From NCBI GenBank assembly GCA_006937955.1, contig SSNP01000025.1, positions 5,026,860-5,090,859 of the forward strand: a stretch of DNA of 64,000 bases, read 5' to 3'. The stretch comes from Pachypanchax playfairii (lineage: Eukaryota > Chordata > Actinopteri > Cyprinodontiformes > Aplocheilidae). The notes beneath the pieces are model-generated. The model was given only the letters and a program-made list of their open reading frames with translations. It was not told the origin of the DNA and did no database searches. How positions within the stretch are numbered: position 1 is the first letter of the stretch; each line of letters begins with the position of its first letter. The translations under genes were made by a program, and so were the position numbers. Positions 23,340 to 35,900 of the stretch are shown here, one piece after another.

Positions 23340-23362
23340 TTACTGACGTGACTTCCGGTTAC
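23340..23362 (-). promoter_or_regulatory. ETS/CRE-like core promoter of ptpn11 exon 1a
   Basis: On the minus strand ACCGGAAGT (23,351-23,359) is followed at once by TCACGTCA (23,344-23,351). This is an ETS (GABP-type) site abutting a near-perfect CRE/ATF site, about 100 bp upstream of the MTSR start and with no TATA box. The arrangement is typical of TATA-less housekeeping promoters, and transcription probably starts at or just below it. Confidence 0.6.
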
Positions 23363-23876
23363 CACCTGTCAAAACAAAAGCCCCTTCAGCTGTTCTTTAA
23401 TCCAGAATATGAATTTGGATTATGTGGTGATGGTTAGGTTGTATTTAACAATCAACTTTATCATGTAAATAATGTCAGAATCAGCTTAAAAACATTTCCC
23501 AAATGTAAAATCCAAAATTTCACTGTTATACAATTTATTGGGTCAAGGCTGACCTTAAGTAGCCTATGTTATATCCCATAGGTATGTATATAATGCATTT
23601 TCTTTTGAAACCTTAAACTACTTGATACTGTATAATGATTGGTAAAAAAAAAAAAAAAAAATCATATTTATAGTAAGTGTTGTTGAAATGTAAAAGAAAA
23701 ATTAAACATTAAGTACAAATTATTTAAAATAAAAAAATTATTTATGAAGCTTTATTTCACTTTTTTCCCCCCACAGTTACATCTTGTATTTACTATTTAC
23801 GCAACAGCACCACTGTAAAGCTCAGCCTCAGTCAGATAACGTTGATCTATACCTCCTCTTTTGTTACACAACCATT

Positions 23877-23948
23877 ATGGGTCAGCCTCTTAAATCTGAA
23901 GTGGCGCAGGAGAAGCGTAAACTACGCAATGAGGCAGAGCAGCACTGA
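23877..23948 (+). CDS. Short ORF next to CRE (hypothetical)
   Basis: A 23-codon plus-strand ORF (MGQPLKSEVAQEKRKLRNE, then AEQH). It has an A at -3 and a G at +4 around the ATG. Its TGA stop is the first three bases of the palindromic CRE. The peptide is charged and helix-like, with an N-terminal Met-Gly. It may be chance, or part of a divergent transcript; no family is recognised. Confidence 0.2.
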   Translation: MGQPLKSEVAQEKRKLRNEAEQH

Positions 23949-23953
23949 CGTCA
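23946..23953. promoter_or_regulatory. Palindromic CRE (TGACGTCA)
   Basis: Perfect 8-bp CREB/ATF consensus, about 590 bp upstream of the ptpn11 exon 1a promoter and inside a locally GC-richer patch (about 23.88-24.0 kb). A GTTAGT donor-like site follows at about 23,997. Could mark a divergent promoter or an enhancer. Confidence 0.5.
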
Positions 23954-26900
23954 ACAGCCCGTCGTTATCAGTGGAGGTTAATCTACTCTGCGATGGTTAG
24001 TGTTTTCCAATTGTCTACGAGGCCACAGGCTTCACATATATGGATTTACTTTTCCATTATTAGACTTAGTGTGCAGCTGCAGCCCAGAGACACAGTGAGG
24101 TTATAAAGAGGGGTATTTCTCCTCTCTGTGATTTCTCAAGCAGATTTTCTTTCTTTCACTTTCTATTAAATTATAATTCAGGCTGCATGTGGCGTTGATG
24201 ATCGAACATGTTATTTGTGCGTGATTGGCAGCTAGAATGATTGTATTGATTGCGTTTGGTAGAACAAACAATTATACAGACTGACAGTGCTCAGTTCTAG
24301 GTTTAATTGAGGCACTAAGAAAGCCCAGTCATGATGGTTTAACAGTAAAATACTTAAAAGATGTACTTTATTTTAATCAAAAGGAGATTGTAAACTACTT
24401 GTGTGCTGCATTTCTTTTATAACACTAATGAGAAAAATTGAATTTGGCTTCATTATTTGTCTTAAGGGATTGTAAGTTATGGCTTTTTTGTAAAAATGAA
24501 TGAGTTTGGTTGTGTCTTTAAACTTAAACTTTTTAATTATAACGCTTCAAAGTGAGCAGTGGCCCAGCTGGTCTGTGTAGGAAAAGGTAACCAGGAAATG
24601 CTGGAAAAGAAACAAAGAGATGGTTCAGTTCTTATTTGTAGGGAAGATATTACAGATAAGATAATACAGTCAGGAAAAAAAAGACTAATATAATTGTGTT
24701 TGACTCTATACAGACTGAAAATGAAATCATATCTACATCTAATATGCCATTTGTTAAAGGTCTTGATATTTGTCAGATGTTCCACAAAGAACAGTCCTGA
24801 TCAACATTTGAGGTTTTTTTTAGATACAAGAAGAACTAATCTTCAAAAGGCGTACCAATGAAAATGAATTTTTTTTTCAACTTTATCAACAAGATCAAGA
24901 TTCTTTTTATTACTGTAATAAAAAAATAAATTAAAAAAAAATTAAAATTAGCATCTAACATGTAAAACTTTGAACATCTGATAACCTTTAACAGTCACTT
25001 CCTGAAATTCTGGTTCATTCATAATCAGTTTGAGAAATCGGGTGATGCAAATTTCAAAGTTTTTACAACTGCTTAAATCTTCCAACTATCACAGTTTTCG
25101 CTCAGTGAATTTACCTGCAAGAAAAAAAAACACCCAAAAGGCAATAGAAGCCTAAAGGAAGACAACAGAATATTTTGAAGTAACTGTTTATTCATTTTGT
25201 CGTAGAAAAGTTCAAAAGACAAATCATAACATTTGTTTTACCCTGAAGCTAATGCACTGATGCTGTTGTAAACATTACCTTCCACATTTCTATAGGATTT
25301 AACACAAAACACATACATACATGTTGAAACTCTGTGGTTTGATAAGCCAAACTAAACATTTTGCTGTCACTGAACTGTGATCTATGTAAAGATGATGAAT
25401 ATATGCATAAAATTGAAAATTCATTGAAGAAAAATTTATTTTTTGTTGCAGAACTGCTTTAGTTTTTGGGTGTTATGACTTTTTTTTTATAGGGGCCAAT
25501 GAACACAACACTGACACAGTTTTTGAAGGAGTCTGATAGATCGTTAATTGTAGCAAAACAGTAACAATCAGTTCCTGAACTGAAACATTTAGTTTTTATC
25601 ACCACGCTGACTGACCGATGTCCTGTTGAGTCTACGAGCGATAAATAGACCCAAGAACACAAAGACTGGTTTCCCCCAGGGAAATGGAAACCAGGATGTC
25701 CCACCTACCCTGCGGTGACTCCATATGATGGGTTGTGACCTTTGACCCTTTGTGCCTTTGGACTTTTAAATCTGTCTTTTCACAGATAGTAAAACACTTT
25801 GGAAAGGCTAAAAAAAAAAGGTATTGTAAAAAAAGTGATACAATCTAGAAGCTGGAACCTTATTAGAGAGGAAGAATTAAAAAAATATAAACAAAAACAA
25901 AAAGCTGTTTAGGAATTCCCAAATAACAGCTTCTGCCAACAGTTTCGAGGTGGTGTTGGGCTCTGGTGAGAAGGTTAAAAGGGACTTCATGAATTTGACA
26001 TTTAAATGTATGTTTCACATTTTTTAAAACTTCCACATCTGATTATATTCTGAAACTTATGCAATAAGTGATCTTCTTCCTTTTTACTTATTTAGGTTTA
26101 CGTACACACCCACTCACACTTACACACATACAGAGTTGTATTTTGTTATCATTAAATTTCTGGGGAGCTCTTTAATCATCTTCTTGAAATAAATAATGTG
26201 AAAATGATGTTTCCCCAGTTGGGTTTCTCACGGGAAAAAAACACCTCCATCAAAACTATTTTATAGAGTTTTAATTAACCAAACACACGAAGCAGAGTCC
26301 TTTTCTGACTTTAGCTTGGAATAAATTAATCTTGTTAAATTTTAGGCTTGATGAAAAATCTTCAGACAACTTTTAGATGCCAGGAGAATTTATAAAACCA
26401 AGCTTTTCTGTTAAATTCCAGGCTTTATTAGCATCAGAGGTTGCAAGAAATCCTGTATAGTCAGAAAGACTGTACTAATCACTTTTCATTTAAAATAAAA
26501 TTCTTTGTCCTGGACAGTTTAATCAAAATGTGGCCAGAAACATGTAATTAAACAAACCACAGATTAAAGTCTAAACAGATGACTTCAATTAATTGGAATT
26601 AAAAAAATATTCTGATGATTTATTAACACTTTTCTGAATGTAATGTCATGAATTACTTGTCAGGCAATACAAAGATTTCATTGAGTTGTACTCATGTAAA
26701 CAAATGATGTGGCTTCCTTCATTGTCAGCATCTTAGAACAAATTAATGTAATTAAATTGTAAGCTTTTTAAAGTAATTGTCATGTTAACCCTTGTGACCA
26801 CCATTTACTCTGTCTATAAACTGTAAATGAGTGAAGCAATATTAATTAGGCAATCAGTGTTTTTTTTCTGATCTGTCTCCAGGCTAGAAAAAAACATGAC

Positions 26901-27170
26901 TCTAATAAGTAAAGCTCAATGTTTAGCTAATTAATCTCATAAAACGATCACTTTGTGAGCTTCGGACAACATGTCTTTGTCTCCATAAACAGATGGTTGT
27001 TGTGGAAACAGCTCAGCAGGTAATTCTTGCTATGTAGAGGCAGTTTTTTTTATTTTTTTTTTTACAAATTTCAAGATGTTGTGTCACAGCTGGACATCAA
27101 ACTGCTTAGTAACTCAACATTAGGACAGAATGAAGACAACCGTAGACAACAAACTCCATTTGGTTGACGT

Positions 27171-27176
27171 TTTATT
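27171..27176 (-). terminator. Poly(A) signal AATAAA, distal candidate
   Basis: AATAAA in CATGAAATAAAACG, followed 15-40 nt later by GGAGTTTGTTGTCTACGG and a T-rich stretch. It is the last good signal before the ptpn11 promoter. Confidence 0.45.
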
Positions 27177-27667
27177 TCATGGTGGTAGGAACACAAGACA
27201 AAGGTCATAAAGTTAGTGATGTTCAGGTCATGCCACTCTTTCTCGGTGCACTGCCCTTTGACAAGGTTTGCGCAGTCAGACAGTAGTTTACAGAGGTCAG
27301 ACATGGAGAATTAACCACATGTAGACATAAATAAGAAACAACAACAACAACAAAAAAGATTCAAAAACAGTAAATAGAAGAATTTTTTTGTAAAAATCCA
27401 AAAGGGACATTTTCAGAAGCCCTCTGGGATGTTTTTTCTCTTATATTTGGGGATTATTACTAATATTGTTATCATTATGTAGTATTCATTTACATTATTG
27501 GGATGAGTCTAATACACTGGCTAAAGTAAGGAAATAGTTACATGGATGATGTCTTTATGACCTGCTCACAGTCATGGTGAACAGGTTTTTAAGGCAATTC
27601 AGTTCCCACCAAAGCCATTCACTTCTGTGTCCAATTACAACCCAAACGGGTCTAAATCAAAGAGCAG

Positions 27668-27673
27668 TTTATT
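27668..27673 (-). terminator. Poly(A) signal AATAAA, middle candidate
   Basis: AATAAA followed by the G/T-rich GTTTGGGTTGTAATTGG about 30 nt downstream, a well-formed cleavage context. Confidence 0.45.
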
Positions 27674-28430
27674 CAAATAAAACCAGATCAAAGTTAATAA
27701 AGTGAGTGCTGGAATCTGAAAGCATCACCAGCGTGGGATTTCCAGTCTGGTGTGGACACTCAGGATAACACAATACTGGGTGTTCACAAACGTAACAAGG
27801 TGATTCCTCCCCGTGTTCAGAAGGACATCAATTTATGGGTGAAAAGACAAGTCAGACATGTCTCCAGTGTATATTACTAAAAACATAAACCTCCACAGAT
27901 CACATATTTGCTAAATTTACATTTTAAAACTGCAGGGCTGTACAAAAACAGGTTGCTTGATGATTTAAAGAGGGGAACATAATTAAGAACGTAAGAAAGG
28001 AACCAAAAGTTAGAGATCATACTCAACCACAAACAGGCATGATTATTTTCTTAGAATATTGCCAAGGTTCTCATATCAAAACAAGTGTCTTTAAGTCAGT
28101 CATCTCAGTTTATTGCGTTGAGCAAAGACGACTTCACGTTGCAACAGTCCACTGAAAGTTACAGAATTCGCACTAGTAATACAAACCCATGCGTCGCTAT
28201 GTTAACTTGCAAGTACTGTAGGATTATGAATCTTTTCCCAGTTTTTGCGGCTGTTATGGCTTCAAAAAGTCACAAGAACGTACCAGTCTCTCTCATTATC
28301 ATTCTTATTCTCATTCAACAGCCGGAAACAAAACATGTTCCTCCAGGAATGTTCATAGATAAAAGACAAAATGAAATTAAGTCTCAGGAAGGTGGTTTTT
28401 TTTGTCTTTCGCTGTTTGATGAACTGATTA

Positions 28431-28567
28431 TTATTGGACAGGAAATTCCAAGAAGTAGTAGATGTCTTCTTGCTTCCTCTGTCTGTCCTGTTCTTCAGTC
28501 TTTGCTTTCAGCTCCTCCTTAAGGTCAGATACGGTAACAACTCTTCTCTTATGCACCGTTGAAGTTC
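28431..28567 (-). CDS. Unassigned coding-looking terminal exon
   Basis: After a good acceptor (GTTGGTTTTGCAG) comes an open frame of 44 codons ending in TAA at 28,433-28,431. It reads TSTVHKRRVVTVSDLKEELK, then AKTEEQDRQRKQEDIYYFLE and FPVQ. The middle is a charged, helix- or coiled-coil-like stretch with no Cys. Entry phase is 1, which equals the exit phase of agrin exon W18 and also that of a small candidate exon at 29,154-29,187. It could be an alternative agrin last exon, part of a small nested gene, or chance. I do not recognise the family. Confidence 0.35.
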
Positions 28568-29153
28568 CTGCAAAACCAACAGCTTCCAAGGGAAAATACA
28601 AAAGACCAAAACAAAGATGCAGGGAGTAAACTATCTTCAAATATAATTCCAAATTCTATACTTTCTGAAATCACAAAATTGGAAATGAGGAGAAAATCAA
28701 AAGTCTGAAACAGTGACAGTTTTTTTTTCAAATTAGATTAAAAAACAAAACAAAATAAAAACCAGATTTAAACCAACACTGCAGAAGTGCATGCATTTAT
28801 AGTGGTCGACATTAGTTCATCTGCTGATTGTAGAACAGAACGCACATATAGTACATGAACAGCACAAATCTCCAAACAGAACCCATCTTACATATTCACA
28901 GTCTTAGGTATTATTTATATAGTCTATATTTATAACATTTATCTATGATTCATTTCTGAATTTATGACTAATGATATGAGAGTCATTATTGAACGCAGAG
29001 CTCTCTCCGTCATGTCGGGCTGCCGTGTTAGTGAGTCATATTTCAAAACTAAAAGCTCTGATGGGACCGACTGGAGAGTTTTTTCTTTTTTTTTTTGTTT
29101 TGAAGCTGTGAGATGGGGGTTGATCGAGTGGTTTCGACAGTGTACTTACTCAC

Positions 29154-29187
29154 TGTAGCAGCTTGACTGATATTTGAAAAGTCTCAT
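29154..29187 (-). CDS. Candidate small first coding exon in agrin 3' UTR
   Basis: ATG at 29,187-29,185 reads MRLFKYQSSCY and then one base before a strong GTGAGT donor. Joined to 28,431-28,567 it would make a 56-residue protein. Purely a phase and splice-site inference. Confidence 0.15.
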
Positions 29188-29778
29188 TAGGAAAATATAG
29201 TGGGTTCAGTACTAAGTTTCTTGACTGTTTATGCCAGCTGGCTGCAGGATTTGAAGAACTGCGCACAGAAAATACAACACACTGTGTTCAGTTCTCATCG
29301 GGGAATGTATGTCTTTATATTCAAGGATGTACGAGGCCATGCTTGGGGAATGTGTTTGGATAAATATGGCACCAAGACAAGGCAACAACCAGAGATTATT
29401 AGCAAGGTCCACAGCGTTCAAGTAATGAGTGAGAAAAAAAATAATCAACAAGGTGATTTTTTTTTTTAAGATAACAACAAAACCAAAATGAGAAAAATAT
29501 CTCTTCTTTCCACAGAGATTATTTCTTTTTTGAAAAAAAAAGTTGAAGGGCCATAAAGAAAACGTGTACAGTAAATGTAGGTGCAGATAAAAGGAAAAAA
29601 AAGGCAAAATATTTAAAACAAAAATTAGAACACCATATTCATTATTTTCCATATAAAAAGCGATGAAAAGTATACAAAAATAGAAAATAATTACAGCAGG
29701 AGACATGGGCGCTATGGAGGGAGCGGTTTGGAGGGTTTCATGGTTTTTTCGGTCTCGCAGTATTTTGTCTCTGCCTGG

Positions 29779-29939
29779 TTATTTGGCGGCGGAACAGTGT
29801 AGTATTTTAGGGCTGTTTAAGGCGTCCTCCACCAGGTGGACCTCCACACCGTCAACCACCACATCCTTAATGCAGCCGACAAAGCCTGTGCTGTAGGCCT
29901 TGGGCAACCGACGAGCCACGGCCAGCTCCTCCAAACCAC
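29779..29939 (-). CDS. agrn: agrin exon W19: LG3 end and stop
   Basis: 161 nt of coding sequence after TCCTCAG, ending in TAA at 29,781-29,779. It encodes LPKAYSTGFVGCIKDVVVDG, then VEVHLVEDALNSPKILHC. The two Cys close the LG3 disulfide. Human agrin ends with the same pattern (LPKAYGTGFVGC...C). Confidence 0.97.
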
Positions 29940-32900
29940 CTGAGGAGGAACAAACGCAGGAGTTAACACTACTGTGTATCACACGCTGAACAAAAACACT
30001 CAAATTAAAGGACATCTGAGACGCCAGCATAAACTTTTAGGAACCATTGTTTTGAAACACCATTAAAAAAGAAAAGGTCTTGTTACATTAATTCATTTCA
30101 TGTTCATGTTTCTAGTTTCTAGGTCAGGCTTTCTGTTGCAAAAAAAAAAATATTTTAAATCCAGCTCACATGTACCCTCCAGGGTTTCAGAAAGTACTAT
30201 AATCACAGTATTTCATCACTAGCAGATAAATTCTCTGAACGATCAGTAGGCTGATCTTATGTGCAACATTCACGAAGCATTCCTTTCAAGATCAAACAGC
30301 AGGATGAAGGTTTTGATTCCAGAACAAATTAAACCTGAAAATTCCCTGAAATGTTGTTGTACAAACAACCAAAGCAGCTACTTGGTTTTGTCAGGTTGTT
30401 TTACAGCCTTTGATATTTCACATGATGAAGGCAGCTGATGGACATGACAGGTTGACATTTTATTTTTCATCTCCGTGATGATCAAAGAGACAGAGAATCT
30501 GAACCCCAGGTACAGAAAACTCAGCTAAGACAAAAGAGAGACATTATTTTAATCTGACAGAGAACATAAAGAGCTTTAAAACATCTTCATCATTAAAAAA
30601 AATAAATTCTATCTGTGGTGTCAATGTCTGTTGTGGTACTGTGAACTTTACAGATGTCATCTCTCCATTTGAAATAGGTTTTTCTTCATTTCTGATTTTC
30701 CCTGCAGGTAATTTATGTCTGTGTTAATTATTATGCATGTTTAATAAGTTCTAAATCTGTTTAGATAGTGAAAGTGTCTAAACTACCGGGTCAGTGTGAT
30801 TCCAACTGAAAATGTGCATATTTTCTTGCAAAAATCAGGATAAAACCTCTTCATTTAGAATCCACTGAGAGACTAAGCTCAGCTTCTGAGATTTTACCTG
30901 GCTGCTTATTTTCTCACCTTCGCAGAGATTTCTTCTCTTCCCTGTTTTGTTGGACCGTGAGTTCAGCTCCCTTTCAAGCTCTTTACATCCCCTGTCCCTG
31001 CCCCCGTTAATCGGATTGTGCGCCTCCGAATCAGGAGTCGACAGGGCTAATTTCATGCAAGTTACAGATGAATTAATGATGAACACTGAAAGGGATTTAA
31101 AGAGTAGAAGGGCTCACGATAGGAGGGCCGTGTGAGGATTATACATTTCTGCTGCGGGGCTCACTCAGCACCTATTCCACTGTACTGCCTCTCTGTGTGT
31201 GGAACTATACGTGTACCTGTGTGCACCTCTGCATGTGGTGAGCTCCTTAAATGTCACTCCGACTGCTCCTCCTCTCACCTGCCTTTTTTCTGCTGTGCAC
31301 TTTTCATTTTAAAACGCAGTTAGACTTTATTTTCCCACAATTTTTAGTGTTATTTTCACAGAATGTTCAATCCAGCCTTGTATGTTCTTTTAAAAAGGAT
31401 GTATAATAACCTAGTTGAGACCAAATTGGACTGGAGGTAGATAACAGATTGAGTTCATTCATTTTCAGTTCAGAAAAGTCGGGATGTTTGGAATTAGTCA
31501 GGTAGCTTTTCATTTCTCACTGCAACACATGAAAAGACATGTTTTATCCACACTGGAAGGATTTGATTGTCCTCTGCAATGCCAACAAGTTTATCACTTA
31601 TATAGAACACCACTCTAGAAGTTGTTAAAATGAACAAGTCATGCAAGCTTTCCTTTGGCTTTATGAAGGACATTTTAGGCACATTTTAAGGATGATTTAG
31701 TCTTCTTCTGAAAGCCTGTGCAGGCACCTACCTAACCAGAGAGCTCCGTCTGTGTCCAGCTGTGTGGCAGCTAAAGGTGATGACCCTGTTACTGCTGCCT
31801 CATTGCCAACCTGCAGAGAGCCGTCTCGAAGAGCTCTGTGGAGGAGAAAGGCAGACGTGCAGTTAGAAGTCAGTCCCATTCATGCGTTACACTGTGAATA
31901 AATTGTAGACTTTCTTTAAATTGCACCATGTCCAGTGTATCAAAGTGTGTTCACCAAGCAGGATTTAAATTAGCCCGCCTTGCAACTAACAGATGCTTTA
32001 TTCATTTAGGAGGCTCCTCGCTGTAAAAAGTAAAGAATTTTGAAGATGTGCAAATGTGAATTCACTAAAAAAGTCTCCAACAGAGAGAGTCATCTAAAGC
32101 AACCTGCATACACATAGAATTCTTCAACTATATAAGATGTATAATAAAATTCCCATCATTATCAACATTCGAAATATGGCATCCTTCTGCGCCTCGTGCA
32201 TTATTTCTGTGAGCCTAGCCTAAAATTTGGCTAAATCCCTGTTTAAAATGGGAGCAGCAGCCTTTTGAGGATCAATTGTTCTTGTCTTGAATGATAAAAA
32301 CCAATCTAATTATCCACAATGGGTCCATTCACAGTGATGCTGAAAACAAATGTTCAGCAGCGATAAAGCAGAGAACATTCAGAAGGTGTTTAATGGGTCC
32401 TTTTCAATGTTCAGGCTGTTAATTTGTTTCTAATGAAGAAATCAATTAATGTGACATCAGTGTCCCATAAAAAGTATTACATGCTGCAAGTTTTTCTCCT
32501 TCTAGGGGGATTTTTCATCTATTATACATGTTCCAATCTGTAAAACTGTGTTCTATGAATAGATTTTTTTTTACAAGCATGTTGCTGTTTTTGGAATTAA
32601 ACAGTAAATGTCATTCGGCCCAATTGCTGTGTATGAGTATATATTTATATATTCTTACAAAATGTTGATAAATTAATTCGTATATTCTGTTTGCATTCCC
32701 CATTACAGCGTGTTCTTCCCCGAGAAACATTATTACTGTGTCTAAGTCGCCTCTTTACTCCGGTGACTGCGTGTTCCAATGCATACGTGACCAAGCGTAA
32801 AAATAACCTTAATCTGAAACTAATCAGAGTCATCAGCTCACGGCTAGGGATCACCATTTAGCAGGGGATTCGTGCCGGATATCACACAGTTTGCAGAGGC

Positions 32901-35900
32901 ACAAAGACAATATGGATTAAATCTAATCCTTCTTTAACTGTAAAAGCTTTTCACTGCTGATCCCTGGCTACCTGTCATCTCCAGCTTACCTGCTGGCTTT
33001 GATGCGTATCCAGCGGTTGGTGTCAACACGCACTGAGGAACGCAGCACCACGGGTTTAGAGCCCAGGTCATATGTCATTTGGACGTGTCCATCCACGATG
33101 GCCAGTGCAATGTAATCCGAGCGCTCCACACCTTTCCCGCTCCACAGCAACAAACCGTGGGTCGCCTCCGTCCTGATGCTCAGCTCAAATTTGTTCACCA
33201 GCAGAGCCTTTTCACTGGGAGAACATATCACACAACAGCTGTTAGTAAAAACTCTTGAAAGGACTCAGACGTTTTAGCAGAGCAGATGTTACATATGTCT
33301 AATTACTTACAAATAAAACAACTGAATACCACTCAAGGACAAGAAATGTTTATTTTTTGTGTATTTAGTCAGAAAAATGCGAGCTTGGCCTCTGCAGTGT
33401 AATTCTAACACGGTCATATTCACTTAAAGGAAGATCAGGATGCAAACTGAGATCTAGAGCAGCATTGGCTTGTTGAGCTATTAGCTTTAGCACGTCCTAC
33501 TGAGACTAACTGCACCACTGCTTTCTGTGTTGCAGTCTGTGTGTTAGTTGTTTCGGCAGCTGTTTGATCTCCGTGTCTTGACTGCTACAGCTCCAGGGAA
33601 GGTTTGAACGCAGAGACAAAAAGATTTCCATCTATCCTTAAAAGGCTTGTATGCCATTGTCACAACATGAGCCTCATATGTGTCTGCATGAACTCAAACA
33701 CTTACAAAGGGTTTTTCAGAGTCCTGCAGAAATAAAGTTGACATCAAGATGATTTTGATTTCAATCGTCATTTATGAGTTTTGTACAACAGTTTTCACAT
33801 CTGGCAAACGGAACTGAATCCACGGTTTTCAATTAAACACAAAGACAAAGAACAGGAGAGGACACATACGACATCAAGACATATTTTTAACAATAAAAAG
33901 AATAAACACAAAAACAGCTGGACAAAGACGGAGACAAAAACATTGACAAGTGACAAGACAAAGTAATCAGTAGGACAAACATGAACAACAGGAGGAATAA
34001 AAAGAATCTGAGAATGGTGCTTCTCCAGAGTCTGAACAAGAGACTCTTATTATTGGAACTTGTAAAAACCTATTTGACTTATTGTTAACTATTGATCAAT
34101 GGGCAAGATTCAAAATGCAAACAGTGATGCTGGTTTACCTCAGCAGAAAGGAAGAAAATCCAGAATTAGATTGAATGTTCCCCTTCAAAAACATGGTTCT
34201 CTCAGAAACCAGGGTTCCCCTGATTTAAACCTTAACTGCTGAGGTAAACATGAGTGAACAAGTTGTGATTTAGGAGCATCAGAATTCTTTTTTATATATA
34301 TTTTTCCCCCAGGGAGGAAACAAACAAGCAAACAAAAATATAGCTCAGTGAACCTTCTCCTGGCAAACCCTCAAAGAGTTTACAAGGCCCAATAAATCTC
34401 CATTGCAGCAGCTTGTCAGTGATAAGGTCAAGGTTATTAAAAGAGCAGAATTGTATCATGAATAAAACAACGCTGACACACAGTGCTCTGAATCTCATAT
34501 ACACCCTCCGCTTCATAGATTTCTGAAGTGATGGTATTACTTCTTTTGGAAATGGAGGGGTATAATACTTATTTCTAGGAGTCTTCGGAGTGCATTTTAG
34601 GGTGTGGACCTCCTTTTCACCACTAGGTGACAGTAGTGGTTAGAAGAAAAGAGCCAAAAGAAGACAGATTTTGGCAAGAGGCTGCTGAAGTGGATAGTTT
34701 AATGCTGTTTTTAGAGCTCTGGATTTTAGAATCAGTTTATCAGAGTATGCAGAAGCTCTTTATTATTGATTTTGGTAACTTTGTCACATCTTTAAAAGAA
34801 AATCTCTGCAGGGGAGGATTTAGCCCTGTCAGAGGTCAAAGAGGGCTTGTCTGGAGAAAAGGGAAGGGGAGAGCAAGATACAAGCAGACTGCAGTAAAGT
34901 TTGAAAGCTTTAAGAGACTCACCTCTGATCAGATGGGTTCTCCAGGGACTCGGGACTTGAGGGAGCAGGGGAGAAAGTCAACGGCATGCAGTGTAAGCGC
35001 AAACAGGCCATAAGGAAAACAGGGAAGGAGGGAGGTAGGGAGGGGAGGAAGAATGTTGAGAGCCCTTTCTGTGACTCACAAAGGTCTATCTTAGACCTGG
35101 AGTTGCAAAAAGCAAAGCTTATCTGCTCCACTACAACATCGACTATGTCCAGGGTCGATAACAACTGCTATGTGATCACAGAAAGTGTGTATCTTAACTT
35201 TGATAAAAACTGTAGAAGAAGAAAAAAGTCCTCAAGTGAGACTCTGATCAAGATTGATGCACCAAAAAATGCTTTGGGAGCAAGCGTTTTTAAAAAGGGA
35301 GCATTAAGATTAAGTACATTCATGGCCAGCGTCCACAGCGATCAAAATCCTGCTTTAAGTCAGCGTCCAATTATCGACCAGTTTTTATATTTATGGTGCT
35401 GCACGCTACAGTGCAGTGGCAATTACCTTCTGTCTAGAGAAAAACGCAGTAGATGAGAAAAATTGGTCAATTCTTTAAAAAATTGGGTCAAGAACAACAT
35501 CAGATGAGAGTCATGGCCAGATATGATTTGTCACTGAGAGAATCGAACTGAGCTTTGTGATATGGGCAGTGAGGTGAAAGAGGAGTGAGGCTGTAAATAG
35601 TAAAAGAAATGCTGCCTCAAGGTGAGACTTAAGCATTTTGACCCATCCCAGCACTTAATGGCCTATGAAGAAATGTATTAATTATCTCTCCAAATTAAAT
35701 CACACCAAATTGATCGGTGCTGCAACAAGGTTTGTCTAGATTCCTGCCCATTGTGGCTTTTAGTGACTGTGACATCTATTAAACTTTTGACAGTCTGGCT
35801 CCAAGGACTACTGTCCCTCCTGCTAAGTGAGATTGATGCCCATGGCTGCCCACTGTGGTGAGATCTCAACTGGAGGTCTAATCTACAAAGGGAGATAAAT

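Larger units (their letters stand above)
23360..27140. other. Intergenic region between ptpn11 promoter and agrin 3' end
   Basis: About 3.8 kb, mostly AT-rich, with a poly-A run at 23.64 kb. The only sites noted are the CRE and short ORF near 23.9 kb. No exon-like block was seen on either strand in the rest. Confidence 0.6.
27150..29778 (-). other. Probable agrin 3' UTR
   Basis: I found no AATAAA in the first 1.6 kb after the stop codon. Minus-strand AATAAA signals lie at 28,109-28,114, 27,668-27,673 and 27,171-27,176. The last two are followed by G/T-rich sequence (for example GTTTGGGTTGTAATTGG). The 3' end is therefore somewhere between about 28.1 and 27.15 kb. A coding-looking block sits inside it (see 28,431-28,567). 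Confidence 0.5.

Noticed and set aside
27071..27304. 77-codon minus-strand ORF near the agrin 3' end
   Set aside because: Contains a poly(A) signal and no recognisable domain; best read as 3' UTR.
28085..28522. 145-codon plus-strand ORF
   Set aside because: Overlaps the minus-strand terminal-exon candidate and has no domain; the minus-strand reading has better composition and a splice acceptor.
34986..35456. 156-codon plus-strand ORF in the agrin z intron
   Set aside because: No recognisable domain, low-complexity start, overlaps the z11 acceptor region, no splice or promoter support.
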